DNA of 23,601 bases from Scenedesmus sp. ARA3 (GCA_004335835.1 RWJK01001207.1:1-23601), one strand, 5' to 3'. Shown: positions 1 to 11,463, counted from the first letter of the stretch. The notes: a model not told the origin generated them from the sequence alone. Numbers and translations: made by a program.

Positions 1-653
1 GGTGGGGGGGAGTTGTAACGGGGTCCGATCCCTCCTATGACATCCAGTTTTCCCTCGTTACACCGTGCACGTGGCAATGAACACTCAAGAGGCCCATTGA
101 AGCTGGCACTGCTGCCCAATCACATTCCAGAGGACCCTTATGATGCTGTTTTATCGGTCTTTTTCTCACCGAGTCAATGGGAGTCCCGGGTCGCTGACGC
201 AGAGCTCCCCACGTATTTGCTGCTGCCAGGCCCGCCGCGATCTGTTGTACACCGCACGAGCGTCCCTTGAAAAAGTTGTTTGATGAAACGCTTCTACACA
301 GCTGCGTGCCGTTGTCTTATGTTGCTGCCTGCCCTGCGAGTGTCACCAGTTCGTGCTACGGTGGATCTGCTTGAGTGCGTATGTCTGGACTGCCGGGCCG
401 TGTACTCTAAGGGCATCATCTGGTTGGTGTTTCGCAGGCGCACAGTAGGTGCTATGACCACGGTGGGGGACGGCTGGGAGAGCTGCAGTAACTGACGTAA
501 CAACAGGTGCCACCTGGCATGTCAGTGCATCTGCAGCACTAGCCACAATCAAAGAAGCAGTAATGTCCAGGGACATCGACTGTTAAATAGGAATGCTTCA
601 GCCTTCAGGTTGGAACAGCACTGCAGCAAAGCAGTGTGCAGCCTCGTGTCCGC
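1..653. other. Downstream flank / 3' UTR of the kelch-BTB gene, no gene seen
   Basis: No convincing coding exon was found on either strand. The short open frames lack domain signatures and splice context. The region next to 653 is likely 3' UTR of the minus-strand kelch-BTB gene. Confidence 0.5.
58..62 (-). terminator. Candidate TGTAA poly(A) signal of kelch-BTB gene
   Basis: On the minus strand this reads TGTAA, the chlorophyte polyadenylation motif, about 590 nt past the stop at 654. I saw no closer TGTAA on that strand. A five-base motif occurs often by chance. Confidence 0.3.
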
Positions 654-3600
654 CTACAGCTGCCCTAGCAGTGATGTCTGTGCAGGCCTGCCCCTTGCCC
701 CACCAGCAGCTGCTGCTGCAGCCCCTCCGGCTTCCTGCTTGGGCAGGAGCTCTGGAAACTTCTGCTGCATGTGCTGCAGCACCTGTAGGAAAAAATGAAG
801 CAGCCATAGGCCAGGTGAGTTGGTTGCAGGGGGCCCACATGCCGCATGTGGGCGTGTCAGGCTGGCGCAAAGACAGGCAGTGTGCAATGCAAAGATGTTC
901 ACAGACGATGCCTGCTGTGAGCAGTTGAAATGCTTCTTTGCAAGCCAAGCTTAGCCCCCAGCTGCCACGCAATGCAAAGCAAGCATTACTCCCCTGGGGC
1001 CGGCTGATTCCTTGACGCAGCACACCTGCTTGTTCTGCTGCAGCTGCCGCCAGACTTCTGGCCGCGCGCACGCTTCTGTTACGCCCCCTGCCAGCCGCAC
1101 CAGACCCAGCCGCTGCGCTGTTGCTGCATAGCTGGGCAGGGACGACACCTGCAGCGCAGGCAGGATGAACCTCATGATTGAACATCAGACACATGCGTTA
1201 CAACAGCACCTCAGCAGCTGCTACAAGCAGGCATTTGCACAGCAGTTGCACGAGCTACGGTCAAATTCAGCAGCGTCAATCGATGCACACACACTTCCAC
1301 AACTTGCACCATCTACAGCAGCAGATCTTTCTCCAGCAGCAGCACACAAAACAAAATCACTGCAGCACACAAAACACAATCACAGTCGGCATCATAACCC
1401 ACCTGCTCCTCCAGGTGCCCCAGCTCCAGCAGCAGGTCCTTCTCCAGCATGGACACCACGGGCAGCCGACACAGCGGCACGGCAGCAGTGACGTAGCGCG
1501 ACGCAGCCTGGCAGCAGCAGCAGTAGCACAAAGCAGCAGCGACAGTCATGCAAACAGAGGATTTGGCACATAGTGCAGCCGGCACAGCGGCACAGTAGCA
1601 GTGACGTAGCGTAACGCAGCCTGGCAGCAGCAGCAGCAGCAGCAGCAGAGGGCGAGACACATAGTGTGACCAGGTGTGAGTCGTGCGGCTCAGCTGTGGT
1701 GCACCGGCAGGGTGCAACTGCTGGCAGGGATTAATGCGCAGGGCGACAAGCAAGGCCATGCACATGACAACTGGCGAGCGGCTGCAGTCAATCGCTGCAT
1801 AGCCCACCTTGACGATTCGCTCTGCTTTGTCAATAAGCCGGCACTGTGGCACCAGGCTGAGGCACCTGCTTGACAGGCTGCGCGCAATAACTTGCTGCAC
1901 TGCTGGCTGCACTACTGCCAACAGCTTACCTTCACAATGCGCTCGGCCTTGTCAATCAACCTGCCCCGTGTGACCTGGCTGAGGTGTGCCAGGCAGCTGC
2001 CCTGCAGCTGATGCTCCAGGCAACCAGCAAGGCACACAGCACACACCAGCAAGGTAGCTGCAATGCAACACAGCAAGTTGCAGCAATCCTATCATGCTCA
2101 CCTTGACGATTCGCTCCGCTTTGTCGATAAGCCGGCACTGTGTCACCTGGCTAAGGCAGCTGCTTGACACGCTGCACACCATAGCTTGCTGCACTGCTGG
2201 CTGCACTGCTGCCAACTGCCTACCCTCACGATGCGCTCCGCCTTGTCAATCAACCTGCCCCGTGTGACCTGGCTGAGGTGCGCCAGGCAGCTGCCCTGCA
2301 GCCGCGGCAGCCGGAAGCGCAGCGCAAAGTCCAGCACCGCAAACACATCGTTCTTGCGGTGGCCGTGCATCACCTCGATGCAGCGCTCCTGTGGTAGCAG
2401 CATCAGTGTCGGCAGCAGCAGCAACACAGCAGAGGAGGGCACGTTGGCGTGAGCCCCATGCTGTTTGAGGTAGTTCTGTTGCGTGCGGTAGTTTGTGCGT
2501 AGTTTGGCAGGTGCGCAGGGGGATTACTGTCTAGCATATCAGGTGCTTTCACTTTGCAGCAGTAGGTCGTGCTGCGCTGTGTACTGGAGCTGTTTGCACA
2601 GGACACTCGCTTAGCCAAAAGCAGGTCAATGCATGGTGTAGCAAGCGATGTAGAGCAACGATGAAGTCAGCATCGCACCTGAAGCTGCTGGTTGTTGTGC
2701 TGCTGCGCCAGGGCCATGATGCCGGGCGCTGTGGCTGCACACACCTGCTGCGTGAGCTGGCTGGTGGCATGTGCACCCAGCCCTGCTACGTCAGCCCTGC
2801 CTGACAGGTCACCTGCAGCAGCACAGCGAAGAATACAAAGGTGTGTGCGAGAGCGTGACATTGACATAAAGGACGCACAGCTCTGGGCACGTTGATGCTG
2901 AGCAAGGTGGATGTGGTGCATCACTGCAGCTGGCTGGTGGCGTGTACACCCAGCCCAGCCACGTCAGCCCTGCCTGACAGGTCACCTGCAGCAGCACGAC
3001 ACACAATACAGCTCAACACACTCATTACAAACTACATGTGATAGTTTGCAAGCTCAGGGAGGTGGATGCCATGCATAACTGCAGCTGGCTGGTGGCATGT
3101 GCACCCAGCCCTGCCACGTCAGCCCTGCCTGACAAGTTACCTTCAGACAGCACAGCAGAACAAAGTGCACGCTTAGAGCTGTACAATCAAGACAGGGCGG
3201 TCAGCTGCAGTGCTGCCTCTACCTAGCGCCCTGTAGGATCCACTGAACCAAACACCAGCAGCAGCAGTCAAAGCAGCTGCGCCAGCGTCCGTTGCATGCA
3301 TTTTTGCCTGTCACTGCCGCCCTTGTCACCTGTCAGCTGCAGCACCGCTGCCGCCTGCTGCGGCCCGCTGATGTCAGCTGCCGCCAGAAGCAGCGCTGCG
3401 CAAGCAGCTTCCCGCCACAGCGCTCACCTGTCAGCTGCAGCACAGCAGCCGCCTGCTGCGGCCCGCTGATGTCGGCTGCCGCCAACAGCTCCAGCAGCTC
3501 CACCATCAGCCGCTCCATGATCAGCCGGTCAGCAACCCTGGGTGCGTCAAGAAACATAGGAAGAAACATTGCAGACAAAGACAGAATGCAACACATCAGT

Positions 3601-5734
3601 GCCAACGGAGACTGTCACATTAACATGACGCACAGGCCGGGCAGCAACACGAAAGACCCTACAAAGCACGGCGAAACAGGCAAGAAGCCTCCACCAAGAG
3701 CATCTGTGGCTCCAGCAGCTCCACCATCAGCCGCTCCATGATCAGCCGGTCAGCAACCCTGTACGAAACAATCACAGCAGGCAATATCGAGCAAGGCTTG
3801 GAGACCCCGATAATCAGGCACGAGGCGGCTGCAAGAGGCATGCACGCCGCTCCGTCATCAGGCAGTCAGCGGCCCTGCTGGGCGACACAGCACACACCAC
3901 ACATGTGCTGTACAGCAAAGCAACGGCAGACAATCGAACCCCTGGCAGGCAGGCAGGAGCCATCATGGACGGCAACTGACTTCTGCATTGCGCCCTCTGC
4001 GCTCTGTACCGAAAACTTCACCCAATGCCAATCTGACTAAGTGAGAATCACGACTCCAGGCCATTTGTGATCCAACACTGGCATGACAGGCGCTGCTGCG
4101 CTGCTGTGCATGCAGCATGCTCCCACCTGTACATGTCCACCAGCTGCGTCATGCTGCAGCTGCCCAGAGCCAGCAGCCCCATCACCCAGCGGCACACGCA
4201 CGCTACGCCAGACAGGCTCGCGCCAGGCACGGGCACCTGCAGCAGCAGCAGTGTTGGCAGGCAGTGTGTTGTGTGAATGTGCCGCCACCCAGCAGCAGAC
4301 ACACAAGTGCATCACTGCTGAGCAGTGATGGTGAGCAGTGATGCACAAGGAACAGTGCAGTGCGCTGTGGCAGGGCTGCAGAGGTGCCGCTGCGACCAAA
4401 TTTGATAAATTAGCCAGACAGATGGAGGCAGCCAGGGCGATGCCGCTGCAGCCCTGCTTCCAGTTTAGGTCCAAAAATGCACGTGTACGTTATACTTCGT
4501 ATACAGTGCCGCCCTCACTCACCACTTGCGGCTCAGCAGTGCCCCTGCTCCTCCTCCTGCTGCTGCAGCATGTCCTGGAACATGTCATCAAACAGGCAGC
4601 TGTACAGCAACTCATGTGCGCGCCTGCAAGTGATTCATGTGCTACAACATCGCCCCCACTCACCACTTGCGGCTCCGCATTGCCTGCAGCATCCTCATCC
4701 TCCTGCTGCTGCAGCATGTCCTGGAACATGTCATCAAACAGGCACCTGTACAGCAACTCATGTGCGCGCCTGCAAGTGATTCATGCGCTACAACATCGCC
4801 CCCACTCACCACTTGGGGCTCCGCATTGCCTGCAGCATCCTCATCCTCCTGCTGCTGCAGCATGTCCTGGAACATGTCGTCAAATAGGCAGCTGTACATT
4901 TCATGTTCACGCCTGCAAGTGGTTAATGTGCTACAACATCGCCCCCACTCACCACTTGCGGCTCCGCATTGCCTGCAGCATCCTCAACCTCCTGCTGCAT
5001 TATGTCCTGGAACATGTCGTCAAATAGGCAGCTGTACAGCGCCAGCAGCCGCGCAGGCATGCGCACCCCACCGCCGCCATCCGGGCGCAGCAGCACCTGC
5101 GGCACAGCAGATGTGCCAGGCATGACAACGTTACTATTAGCAGAGCACATTGAAGGTTGAACGGGTGCACCAGCAGATGAGACGATGTTCAAAACATCCT
5201 CCAGTGGGCGTGAAACGCGGATGTAAGTGGCACAACTGCTGTACAACCTGCTGTAGCAGCAAACTATAACGCTGCAGGAGCTGTGCATGCCATGATTTGG
5301 TGGCACACGATATGTTGCACAGCAGACACTGGTGGCACATGATATGTCGCACAGCAGAAACTGCTCACCTGCTGCGGGTGGTGCTGCCGCACAACTCGCG
5401 CCAGCTGCAGCCGCACATGCTGCAGCGCCAGCAGCATGGGGGCAGCAGCAGCGCCGCTGAGCAGCGCAGCGTCTGGTGTGGGAGGCTTCACTCCATACTC
5501 CAGCACCTGCACAGAAAGAGCACGGCGCAGATCATGTGGCAGCGGCATCAGCAACACGACCAGCAGCGCGCAAGTTCAGGTGTGGGAGGCTTCACTCCAT
5601 ACTCCAGCACCTGCACAGAAAGAGCATGACGCAGATCATGTGGCAGCACCATCGGCAACACATGCTGCCCATACACATGTTTTGGTGTATGGGACTTAAC
5701 GCCATACTCCAGCACCTGCACGCAGCGAGCAAAG

Positions 5735-5775
<41 letters not shown>

Positions 5776-8700
5776 CATATTTACAGCAGGGTTCAAAACA
5801 GACTTCACCAGTACTGCAGAATGAGGTCAAGGCTACCCACGATGCATGGGTGAGTCTGAGCAGGGCTCAGCCAATGCCGGCTCAAGCACAGCCAGAACAC
5901 ACAATCAACTACAGCAGCGCTTCACACGCCCACCTGCAGCACTGCCTGTGGCTCCTTCAGGTCATTGCGCCTGTAGCCGCCGTAGAACACCACACAGCCT
6001 TCTGCATCTGCGCCGCCGCAATGCCCTGCCATACCCAGCAGCGGCTGCTGCTGCTGCTGCTGCTCCATACCCGCCACACTGCTGCTGCTGACTGCCAGTC
6101 TGGGCGCTTCTAGCTGCCATGTTGGCGGCTGCTGCTGCAGGTCAAGCACTCGTAGATCGCACAGCATGCTGACTGGCGTGCGTGCTGTCTTGCCTCCATA
6201 CACCATGAGCTTGCCGTTGCAGTAGACGCTGCAGGAGTCGGTGCGCAGGCACGGCGGCTCGCCCTGCAGGTTTGATGCAGGGCGAAGCAGGCACACACAC
6301 AACAGCAGCAGCAGCAGCAGCAACTTTAGACGCTGCAAGAGTCTGCGCGAAGGCACAGCAGTCGCCCTGCAGGGTTGAGCAGCGTGCAACATGTGTTAGC
6401 AGGCAAGAGCAGGCTCGGGCAACAGCAGCAGCAGCACCAGTGGAGTCTTTCCTGCTGTCTAAAATTGCATCAGAGGCCGTATGAGCCCTGTGCGCAAGAC
6501 GAGGAGGCTGACATAGCTGTGGGGATCGAATGAGAACACACAAGGTAAAGAGTAGTGACACGCTGCATGCTGCATGATAACAGTGCTGCAGCGCCTCACG
6601 GGTGGGCATCACATCCGGGTCATGGCCACAGCAATCACAACTTCCTGAACACGCTCGATATTAAATAGAATGTAACACAAGCATTGAATGATTGGTGCAA
6701 CCCTGGCGCTGCAGCATCATCACCTGGGTGGGCACCAGCTCCCACTCATTGCTGATCATGTTCAGCCGCAGCAGCTGGTAGCCAGGCTGGCCACCACACA
6801 ACAGCTTCTGGTCTGCTTTGTGACTGCTGCTGGCCTGCCTTCCGCTGCTAGCGCCTTGTTTGCTGCTGCCTGCTCCTTGTCTACTGCTGCTGCTGCTGCT
6901 GCTGCTGTGTCTGCTGCTGCTGCTGCTGCTGTGAAGAGGCACGTCAGGTATGGCCCACAGTGCGCCGCTGTGCCACCAGAAGGCCAGCAGCGTAGTGCTG
7001 CGGGGCCTGTAGGAGCCTGCAGGTGACACCACCAAGCATGTTACTAACATGTTACGTTGGTGACATGTGACAACAGCACATACACGCAGCTGTGCCACCA
7101 GAAGGCCAGCAGCTTGGTGCTGCGGGGCCTGTAGGAGCCTGCATGAGGCATAACGCAAGCGTGTCATTAACATGATACATGAATGACATGTGACAACAGC
7201 ACATACACGCAGCTGTGCCACCAGAAGGCCAGCAGCATCGTGCTGCGGGGCCTGTAGGAGCCTGCAGGTGACAGCACGCAAGCATGTTACCAACATGTTA
7301 CATTAGTGACATGTAACAACAACACATACACGCAGTTGTGCCACCAGAAGGCCAGCAGCGTTGCGCTGCGCGGCCTGCAGGAGCCTGCATGAGGCGTAAC
7401 ACAAGCGTGTCGTTAACATGTTACATTAGTGACATGTGGCAACAGCAAAAAGGCGCTGTTGCATCGTTACGCACTACATGCCCCCACTGCCAGCTGCTCT
7501 TGCAGCATGCTGTGCTTGTAGCTGCTGCTCACATATGCACACAGCACACTGTTTCGGCAAAATTGCAGCTCAACGCATACCAGCAGCTTGCACATACAGC
7601 CATGCACCATAAACAGCAGCACCTCCCACCTGCTGTCTGCAGTGTGCTCCAAGTGTAGCTATGGAAGCAGTAGCAGTGCAGCGTGCCCGCAGCCTCATCA
7701 ACTCATAACAGCGGCTTGCGGTATGGCCTCGTACTATACAGCTGCCGCCTCTCACCTGTTGTCTGCAGCGTGCTCCAAGTGTAGCTGTGGAAGCAGTAGC
7801 AGTGCAGCGTGCCTGCAGCCTCATCTGCAGGCAGCCTCGCGCCATCCCTGTCTCGAATATGCACGCCACCGTACACATACATCACCCCAGCCTTTGCGTC
7901 CACTGCTGCCCTGTGGTACATCCTGCTGCTCGGCTGCTGGCCTAGCTGCGGCAGCTCTGATAAGACTGGCAGCATTCCGCCTTGCGTGCCTGACTCATCT
8001 ACTGCATATGCGCGCAGCTTGTTGCCAGTTGGCTTTTTGGGTGCTGGCTCTTTTGCTGCGGGCCCTTTTGCTTTGGCTGCTGCTTTGGGCGGGGCGTCTG
8101 CAAGGCAGCGGCAGGAGTGGGAAGATAGTAGCAGGGCAAAATGTGGCTCTAGTCAGCAAGCCGGCACACAATACATACAAGCAGGCATACCTAAGCTTAC
8201 AGAGGTGACGGGACACCCGCTGCTTTACCTTGCATCCATCCATTATGCTGGTGACGATGCATCTGCTGCTGTCAGCGCTGCTGTTGGCACGACACAGCCA
8301 GTAGCCTGCCTCACTCTACCACGCTTGGCGCTGCTGCTGTCAGCGCATCATGACTGCCTTCCTGAAACACAGCCACCTGCAATCACCCCAAGGATCCCTG
8401 CAGTGCACCTGCAGTGCACCTGCAGCCAATGCCATTGCCATCACCCACCTGCTTCGCCATCTGGCTGCGCTGCTGCTGCTGCCTCCATGCCCCCCAAAAT
8501 GAACACCCTTGAGCCATACAGCGCCACAGAGTGGCCAATCAGGCCTGCAGGCAGTGCAGGAGAGGCCGGGGTTGCAGCCCAAGGGCTGCTGCTTCTGCTG
8601 CTTCTGCTGCTGCTGCTGCTGCTGTTTTCTGCAGGGCTGATGGTGACCACTTGGCTGCTGAGCTGTGATGGGGTGCCCTGCAGTTCAGCAGCAGAATGGG

Positions 8701-9892
8701 GAGTGTCAGCTGCACAGCAAGATCATGCTATTATTTGAAGCCAGCCACTGACAGAAGCACTGGAAGCATGCAGGCAAAGGAGGGGATACAGAACGCTATT
8801 GTTGTGTTGCTGCTGCTGCAGGCACGGCAGTGACTTGCGCTGGGGTCTCCAAGCACATCAGGGCACACAACTCACCTGGAAGACTGTGCTGTAGTCAGGC
8901 GCCAGCATGTGGCCCTGATGCTCTCTGATCCAGCTGATTTCATTCTGCACTTTGAGCTCTGCTAGCCTGCCTAACACCATGCCTCCAAAGCATATCAGGC
9001 CATAGGGAGTGCCCACTGCTTGGCCATGCATGCTGGCTTGCATCTTGCTGTCCGCCTTGAAGGCGTTGTGCTTCGTAACGGTCCATTCAAGCGGGACTGT
9101 CGACGCTAAAGCTTGCAGGAAGGCCTGCTGTAGCTCCTCCTCTGTAGCATTAGCTACTGATGGGGCACTAGCACTAATACTACTGCTGCCTGCATGCTCG
9201 GCCTGCCTGCTGCTGTTCCACGCGTGGATAGCGTTTACGATGAGCTCCTTTGGAAGTGCACTGTAGTTGGCATAGGTAGACAGGGCGTGCAGCAGGGCTT
9301 CCGTGCTGTACATTTGTTGCAGTGTTGCTTTCGTAGGGCAGTATAGCACGACGGCAAGTGTTCTGCAGGTTTTGATTGCTCGTAGAAAGCAGGATGTGCA
9401 GAAGCTCAGATCGGTGATGGGTGAGCTGGGTACTCGTGGTCACACATTTTCAAACCAGCTGACATTGTCACACCTCCCACATAGCCCTGGAACTGCAAAA
9501 GGTGTTTCGTCCGTTGGGCCGGAACACAAACATAAAACCGAAATCCGTTGCACTGTGCGACCATGGTCCTGCTGCAACGAATATGCCGACCTGTACCTCT
9601 GCACAGGCCAGCCTGCTCAGCAGCTGAGTCAGCAGTGGCCAAGTGGCGCGTGCAGAAGTGACTGCAACACTGTACGGTGTGCAGCGCACCGTGAATGTAG
9701 GTTGCATTTGAAGTTGCACGAAAACAGTAAATTCAACTGCAGCTGGTTGCAACACAGCCTGCACTGCCAGCTGGCTGCATGGCAGGCTCCGTGCCCTGGA
9801 GGCGGCCTCAAGGCAAGCTTGATACGGCAGGCACTAGACTTTTAGTTACCAGGAGGAACGGAACTCCTAGTGGCTCGCCACCACAGCACCAT
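654..9892 (-). CDS. Kelch-repeat / BTB / BACK domain protein (about 16 exons)
   Basis: This is a probable cullin-3 substrate adaptor or scaffold (role inferred from the domains). The exon model, in transcription order, is 9892-9850, 9736-9472, 9362-8876, 8677-8449, 8097-7756, 7016-6724, 6263-5934, 5506-5369, 5096-4953, 4236-4127, 3537-3428, 2812-2679, 2388-2224, 1507-1403, 1148-1026 and 782-654. All junctions are GT..AG and phases agree throughout, giving about 1048 aa. Kelch-type blades with paired Gly are seen near aa 225-240 (LICFGG), 310-330 (SRVFILGG), 400-420 (GVMYVYGG), 525-548 (CGGQPGYQLL), 565-580 (KLMVYGG) and 640-650 (CVVFYGG). Ser-rich runs lie in the fourth and sixth exons and a Gln run in the seventh. 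The BTB-like region (about aa 700-830) includes YSCLFDDMFQD and VADRLIMERLMVELLELL. A BACK-like segment follows (MALAQQHNN, VLDFALRFRLPRL). The first two exons are the least certain; the start ATG at 9892 is chosen because a TATA motif lies 63-68 bp upstream and phase fits. The order kelch then BTB is the reverse of animal KLHL proteins. Confidence 0.85.
1465..1650 (-). repeat. Two-copy array at the acceptor of the exon 1507-1403
   Basis: The 3' splice site and start of the exon (AASRYVTAAVPLCRL) recur once upstream in the intron, about 112 bp away near 1565-1640. Each copy is preceded by a CTG tract on the sense strand. A third, short echo of the exon interior (LLEKDLLL) is near 1318-1345. 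Confidence 0.8.
1805..2320 (-). repeat. Four-copy array at the donor of the exon 2388-2224, built as a duplicated dimer
   Basis: The exon end (LIDKAERIV) plus donor occurs at about 1808, 1929, 2101 and 2222. Copies 1 and 3, and copies 2 and 4, resemble each other most and are each separated by 293 bp. This implies an initial duplication followed by a 293-bp dimer duplication. Confidence 0.9.
2745..3150 (-). repeat. Three-copy array at the acceptor of the exon 2812-2679
   Basis: The acceptor and first half of the exon (GDLSGRADVAGLGAH) are repeated near 2925-3000 and 3080-3145, with spacing of about 172 and 155 bp. The copies stop within the exon and run into unrelated intron sequence. Confidence 0.9.
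3320..3490 (-). repeat. Two-copy array at the donor of the exon 3537-3428
   Basis: The exon end (ADISGPQQAAAVLQLTG) with its GT donor is repeated about 98 bp downstream in the intron, around 3322-3380. The donor is still GT (GTGACA). Confidence 0.85.
3490..3885 (-). repeat. Three-copy array at the acceptor of the exon 3537-3428
   Basis: The acceptor plus VADRLIMERLMVELLE coding sequence recurs nearly unchanged at 3711-3762 and in decayed form at 3841-3880. The same exon therefore has arrays on both its ends. Confidence 0.85.
4505..5045 (-). repeat. Four-copy array at the donor of the BTB exon 5096-4953, each copy with its own acceptor-like site
   Basis: The exon 3' part (CLFDDMFQD to AEPQV) plus GTGAGT donor is present four times, at 142-146 bp spacing. 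Each of the three downstream copies is preceded by CTTGCAG, so each could be a cassette exon: 4912-4810 (103 nt), 4769-4664 (106 nt) and 4623-4523 (101 nt). None is a multiple of three. Confidence 0.92.
5470..5740 (-). repeat. Three-copy array at the acceptor of the exon 5506-5369
   Basis: The acceptor (GTGCAG or similar) followed by VLEYGVK coding sequence occurs at three points 104-105 bp apart. The outermost copy is the most diverged and lies beside a CAG tract (5741-5774, CTG on the sense strand). Confidence 0.9.
6228..6385 (-). repeat. Two-copy array at the acceptor of the kelch exon 6263-5934
   Basis: The acceptor and exon start (GEPPCLRTDS) are echoed about 110 bp upstream near 6337-6385 in degenerate form. 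Both are followed by a CAG-rich tract on the plus strand. Confidence 0.7.
6965..7461 (-). repeat. Four-copy array at the acceptor of the kelch exon 7016-6724
   Basis: A unit of 122-123 bp begins at about 6971, 7093, 7216 and 7339. It holds intron sequence, the CTGCAG or CATGCAG acceptor and about 20 codons (SYRPRSTTLLAFWWHS). Only the copy nearest the full exon continues into the Ser-rich and kelch coding sequence. The other three retain an AG acceptor but run back into intron. Confidence 0.95.
7615..7835 (-). repeat. Two-copy array at the donor of the kelch exon 8097-7756
   Basis: The exon end (TLHCYCFHSYTWSTLQ) and its donor are repeated once, 125 bp downstream near 7628-7695. The copy keeps a GT donor. 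Confidence 0.88.
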
Positions 9893-10967
9893 TGAGCGAA
9901 CCCAAACCGGGAGCGGGAGGCATTGTCTCACCAGCAAGACAGGTCACGCCACCCTATATACAGGTGGTGCCCAGCACCGGAGCATAAAAACAGAGGCAGG
10001 CACTGTCCCCGCAAGAGCGGTGTTGTGTGGCTGTGACCAAAGATTTGAACTTTTCTGAACTATTGAACCCGTGACAGACTGTCAGCCGCAGCGCGCACCC
10101 AGCGGCAGGACAGCTGGCGCAATACATGCCGGCACATCATGTGTCAGTGACCGTGAAACAACCTTGGCAACAGCCACCTAGAGGACAGCAACACAAGGTG
10201 CTCCTGGCAGAATCCAGCCCCATGCAGCTTGGGCCAGAACTGACCAGTTCAGCGCAGCAGGTGACTGCGATCCCAGTGCTGTCAGCTGATCAAAAACAAC
10301 TTGATAGCTGCACACGTTGATGCAATGCCTCGTGTGCTGCTGGACAGAATTGTGTGGTTATAAGTGTCAGCTGTGAAACGCATTATTAAAGAGCACAGGC
10401 CCAAGCAGGCCCGCCCGTTCCTGAATTGTCACATCAAAGTACTACATACAAGATACAGCTGGCACATATCCAACTTCCAGGACTAAATTAGATTGTGTAA
10501 CCTGGTACTGCGCATCATAGGAAACTTTTAAATCCTAGTCTGTAGGACTCTCGACTCATGAGGTGTGAGTTGTGACCGCTGCACCTGCTGGGCTGTGACA
10601 GACTTCAGCACTTCAGTGGACCGAAAGGATTTGAGCAACTGATCTGCAACTTATCGACGCTTTTGCGGTACTGCAGTGCTCAGCAACGCACCAGACGCCA
10701 AAAGGCAACATGCATGACATGCATGACATACAAAAACAGCTGAAGAGCAAAACAAAGCACCGACATTTTTCACACTGCATAATGCGCGCTTGCAGGGTCC
10801 AGCACTGCTAACTTTCTGTCAGCAAGCTTCTGCCAAGCATACCCAAACATCGTCAAGCATCATTAAAGCTGCTCACAGCTTCCAACCGCTAAAGCAGCGC
10901 AACAGCTGCACTGGCCACAGGTGATCGCCCTCTAAGATTCATGTACAGCTGGTGCACACCTATGCAT
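9893..10967. other. Intergenic: LCAT 3' flank and kelch-BTB promoter
   Basis: No coding exon was found on either strand. On the minus strand it would hold the LCAT-like 3' UTR and then the upstream region of the kelch-BTB gene. I found no obvious TGTAA on the minus strand here. Confidence 0.5.
9955..9960 (-). promoter_or_regulatory. TATA-like motif upstream of the kelch-BTB start
   Basis: TATATA lies 63-68 bp upstream of the proposed ATG at 9892. This supports that start but is a short motif. Confidence 0.35.
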
Positions 10968-11189
10968 CTACTGTGCAAGCAGCTGCTGCAAAGCTCTGCC
11001 GACCTCTGCGTGCGCTGCTGGATCCGTCACCACAGTGCCGTGGTTGATGTCCCCTCCCAGCTCCGTCACCCTGTCTGCACTGGTCACCCTGCGGCAAAAA
11101 CAGCAGCAGAAGTAGCAGCAGTTGCAGCAGGGGCTACACCTGCCTGAAACTCTACAGGGCGATGTCTGTGGACACACCGCATCGCTGTT

Positions 11190-11246
<57 letters not shown>

Positions 11247-11296
11247 NNNNNNNNNNNNNNNNNNNNNNNNNNNNNNNNNNNNNNNNNNNNNNNNNN

Positions 11297-11354
<58 letters not shown>

Positions 11355-11410
11355 GGCTACCTGCCTGAGGCTGTACACGACGATGGTTGTGGACACACCG
11401 CATCACTGTT

Positions 11411-11463
<53 letters not shown>

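Larger units (their letters stand above)
11140..11405 (-). repeat. Duplicated 45-nt LCAT micro-exon with CTG-rich intervening intron
   Basis: Exons 11405-11361 and 11184-11140 are both exactly 45 nt, have the same phase, the same AACAG acceptor and a GT donor. They encode SDAVCPQPSSCTASG and SDAVCPQTSPCRVSG. Including one or both preserves the frame. Confidence 0.8.

Noticed and set aside
598..1194. Minus-strand open frame of 198 codons
   Set aside because: It runs through an intron in a different frame from the two real terminal exons (1148-1026 and 782-654), which fit in phase with the kelch-BTB model.
1465..7835. Transposon or introner-element explanation for the intron repeats
   Set aside because: The units differ from array to array and each derives from its own local exon-intron junction. 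There are no shared termini, inverted repeats or target-site duplications between arrays.
10480..10960. Possible small gene or ncRNA between LCAT and kelch-BTB
   Set aside because: I saw no convincing open frame, splice-linked exons or stable hairpin by eye. It is treated as intergenic.
11152..11406. Long poly-Ala, poly-Ser, poly-Gln, poly-Cys and poly-Leu frames
   Set aside because: They are translations of the CAG tract in different frames across an N gap. Only the 63-nt poly-Leu possibility at 11406-11468 joins real coding exons in frame.
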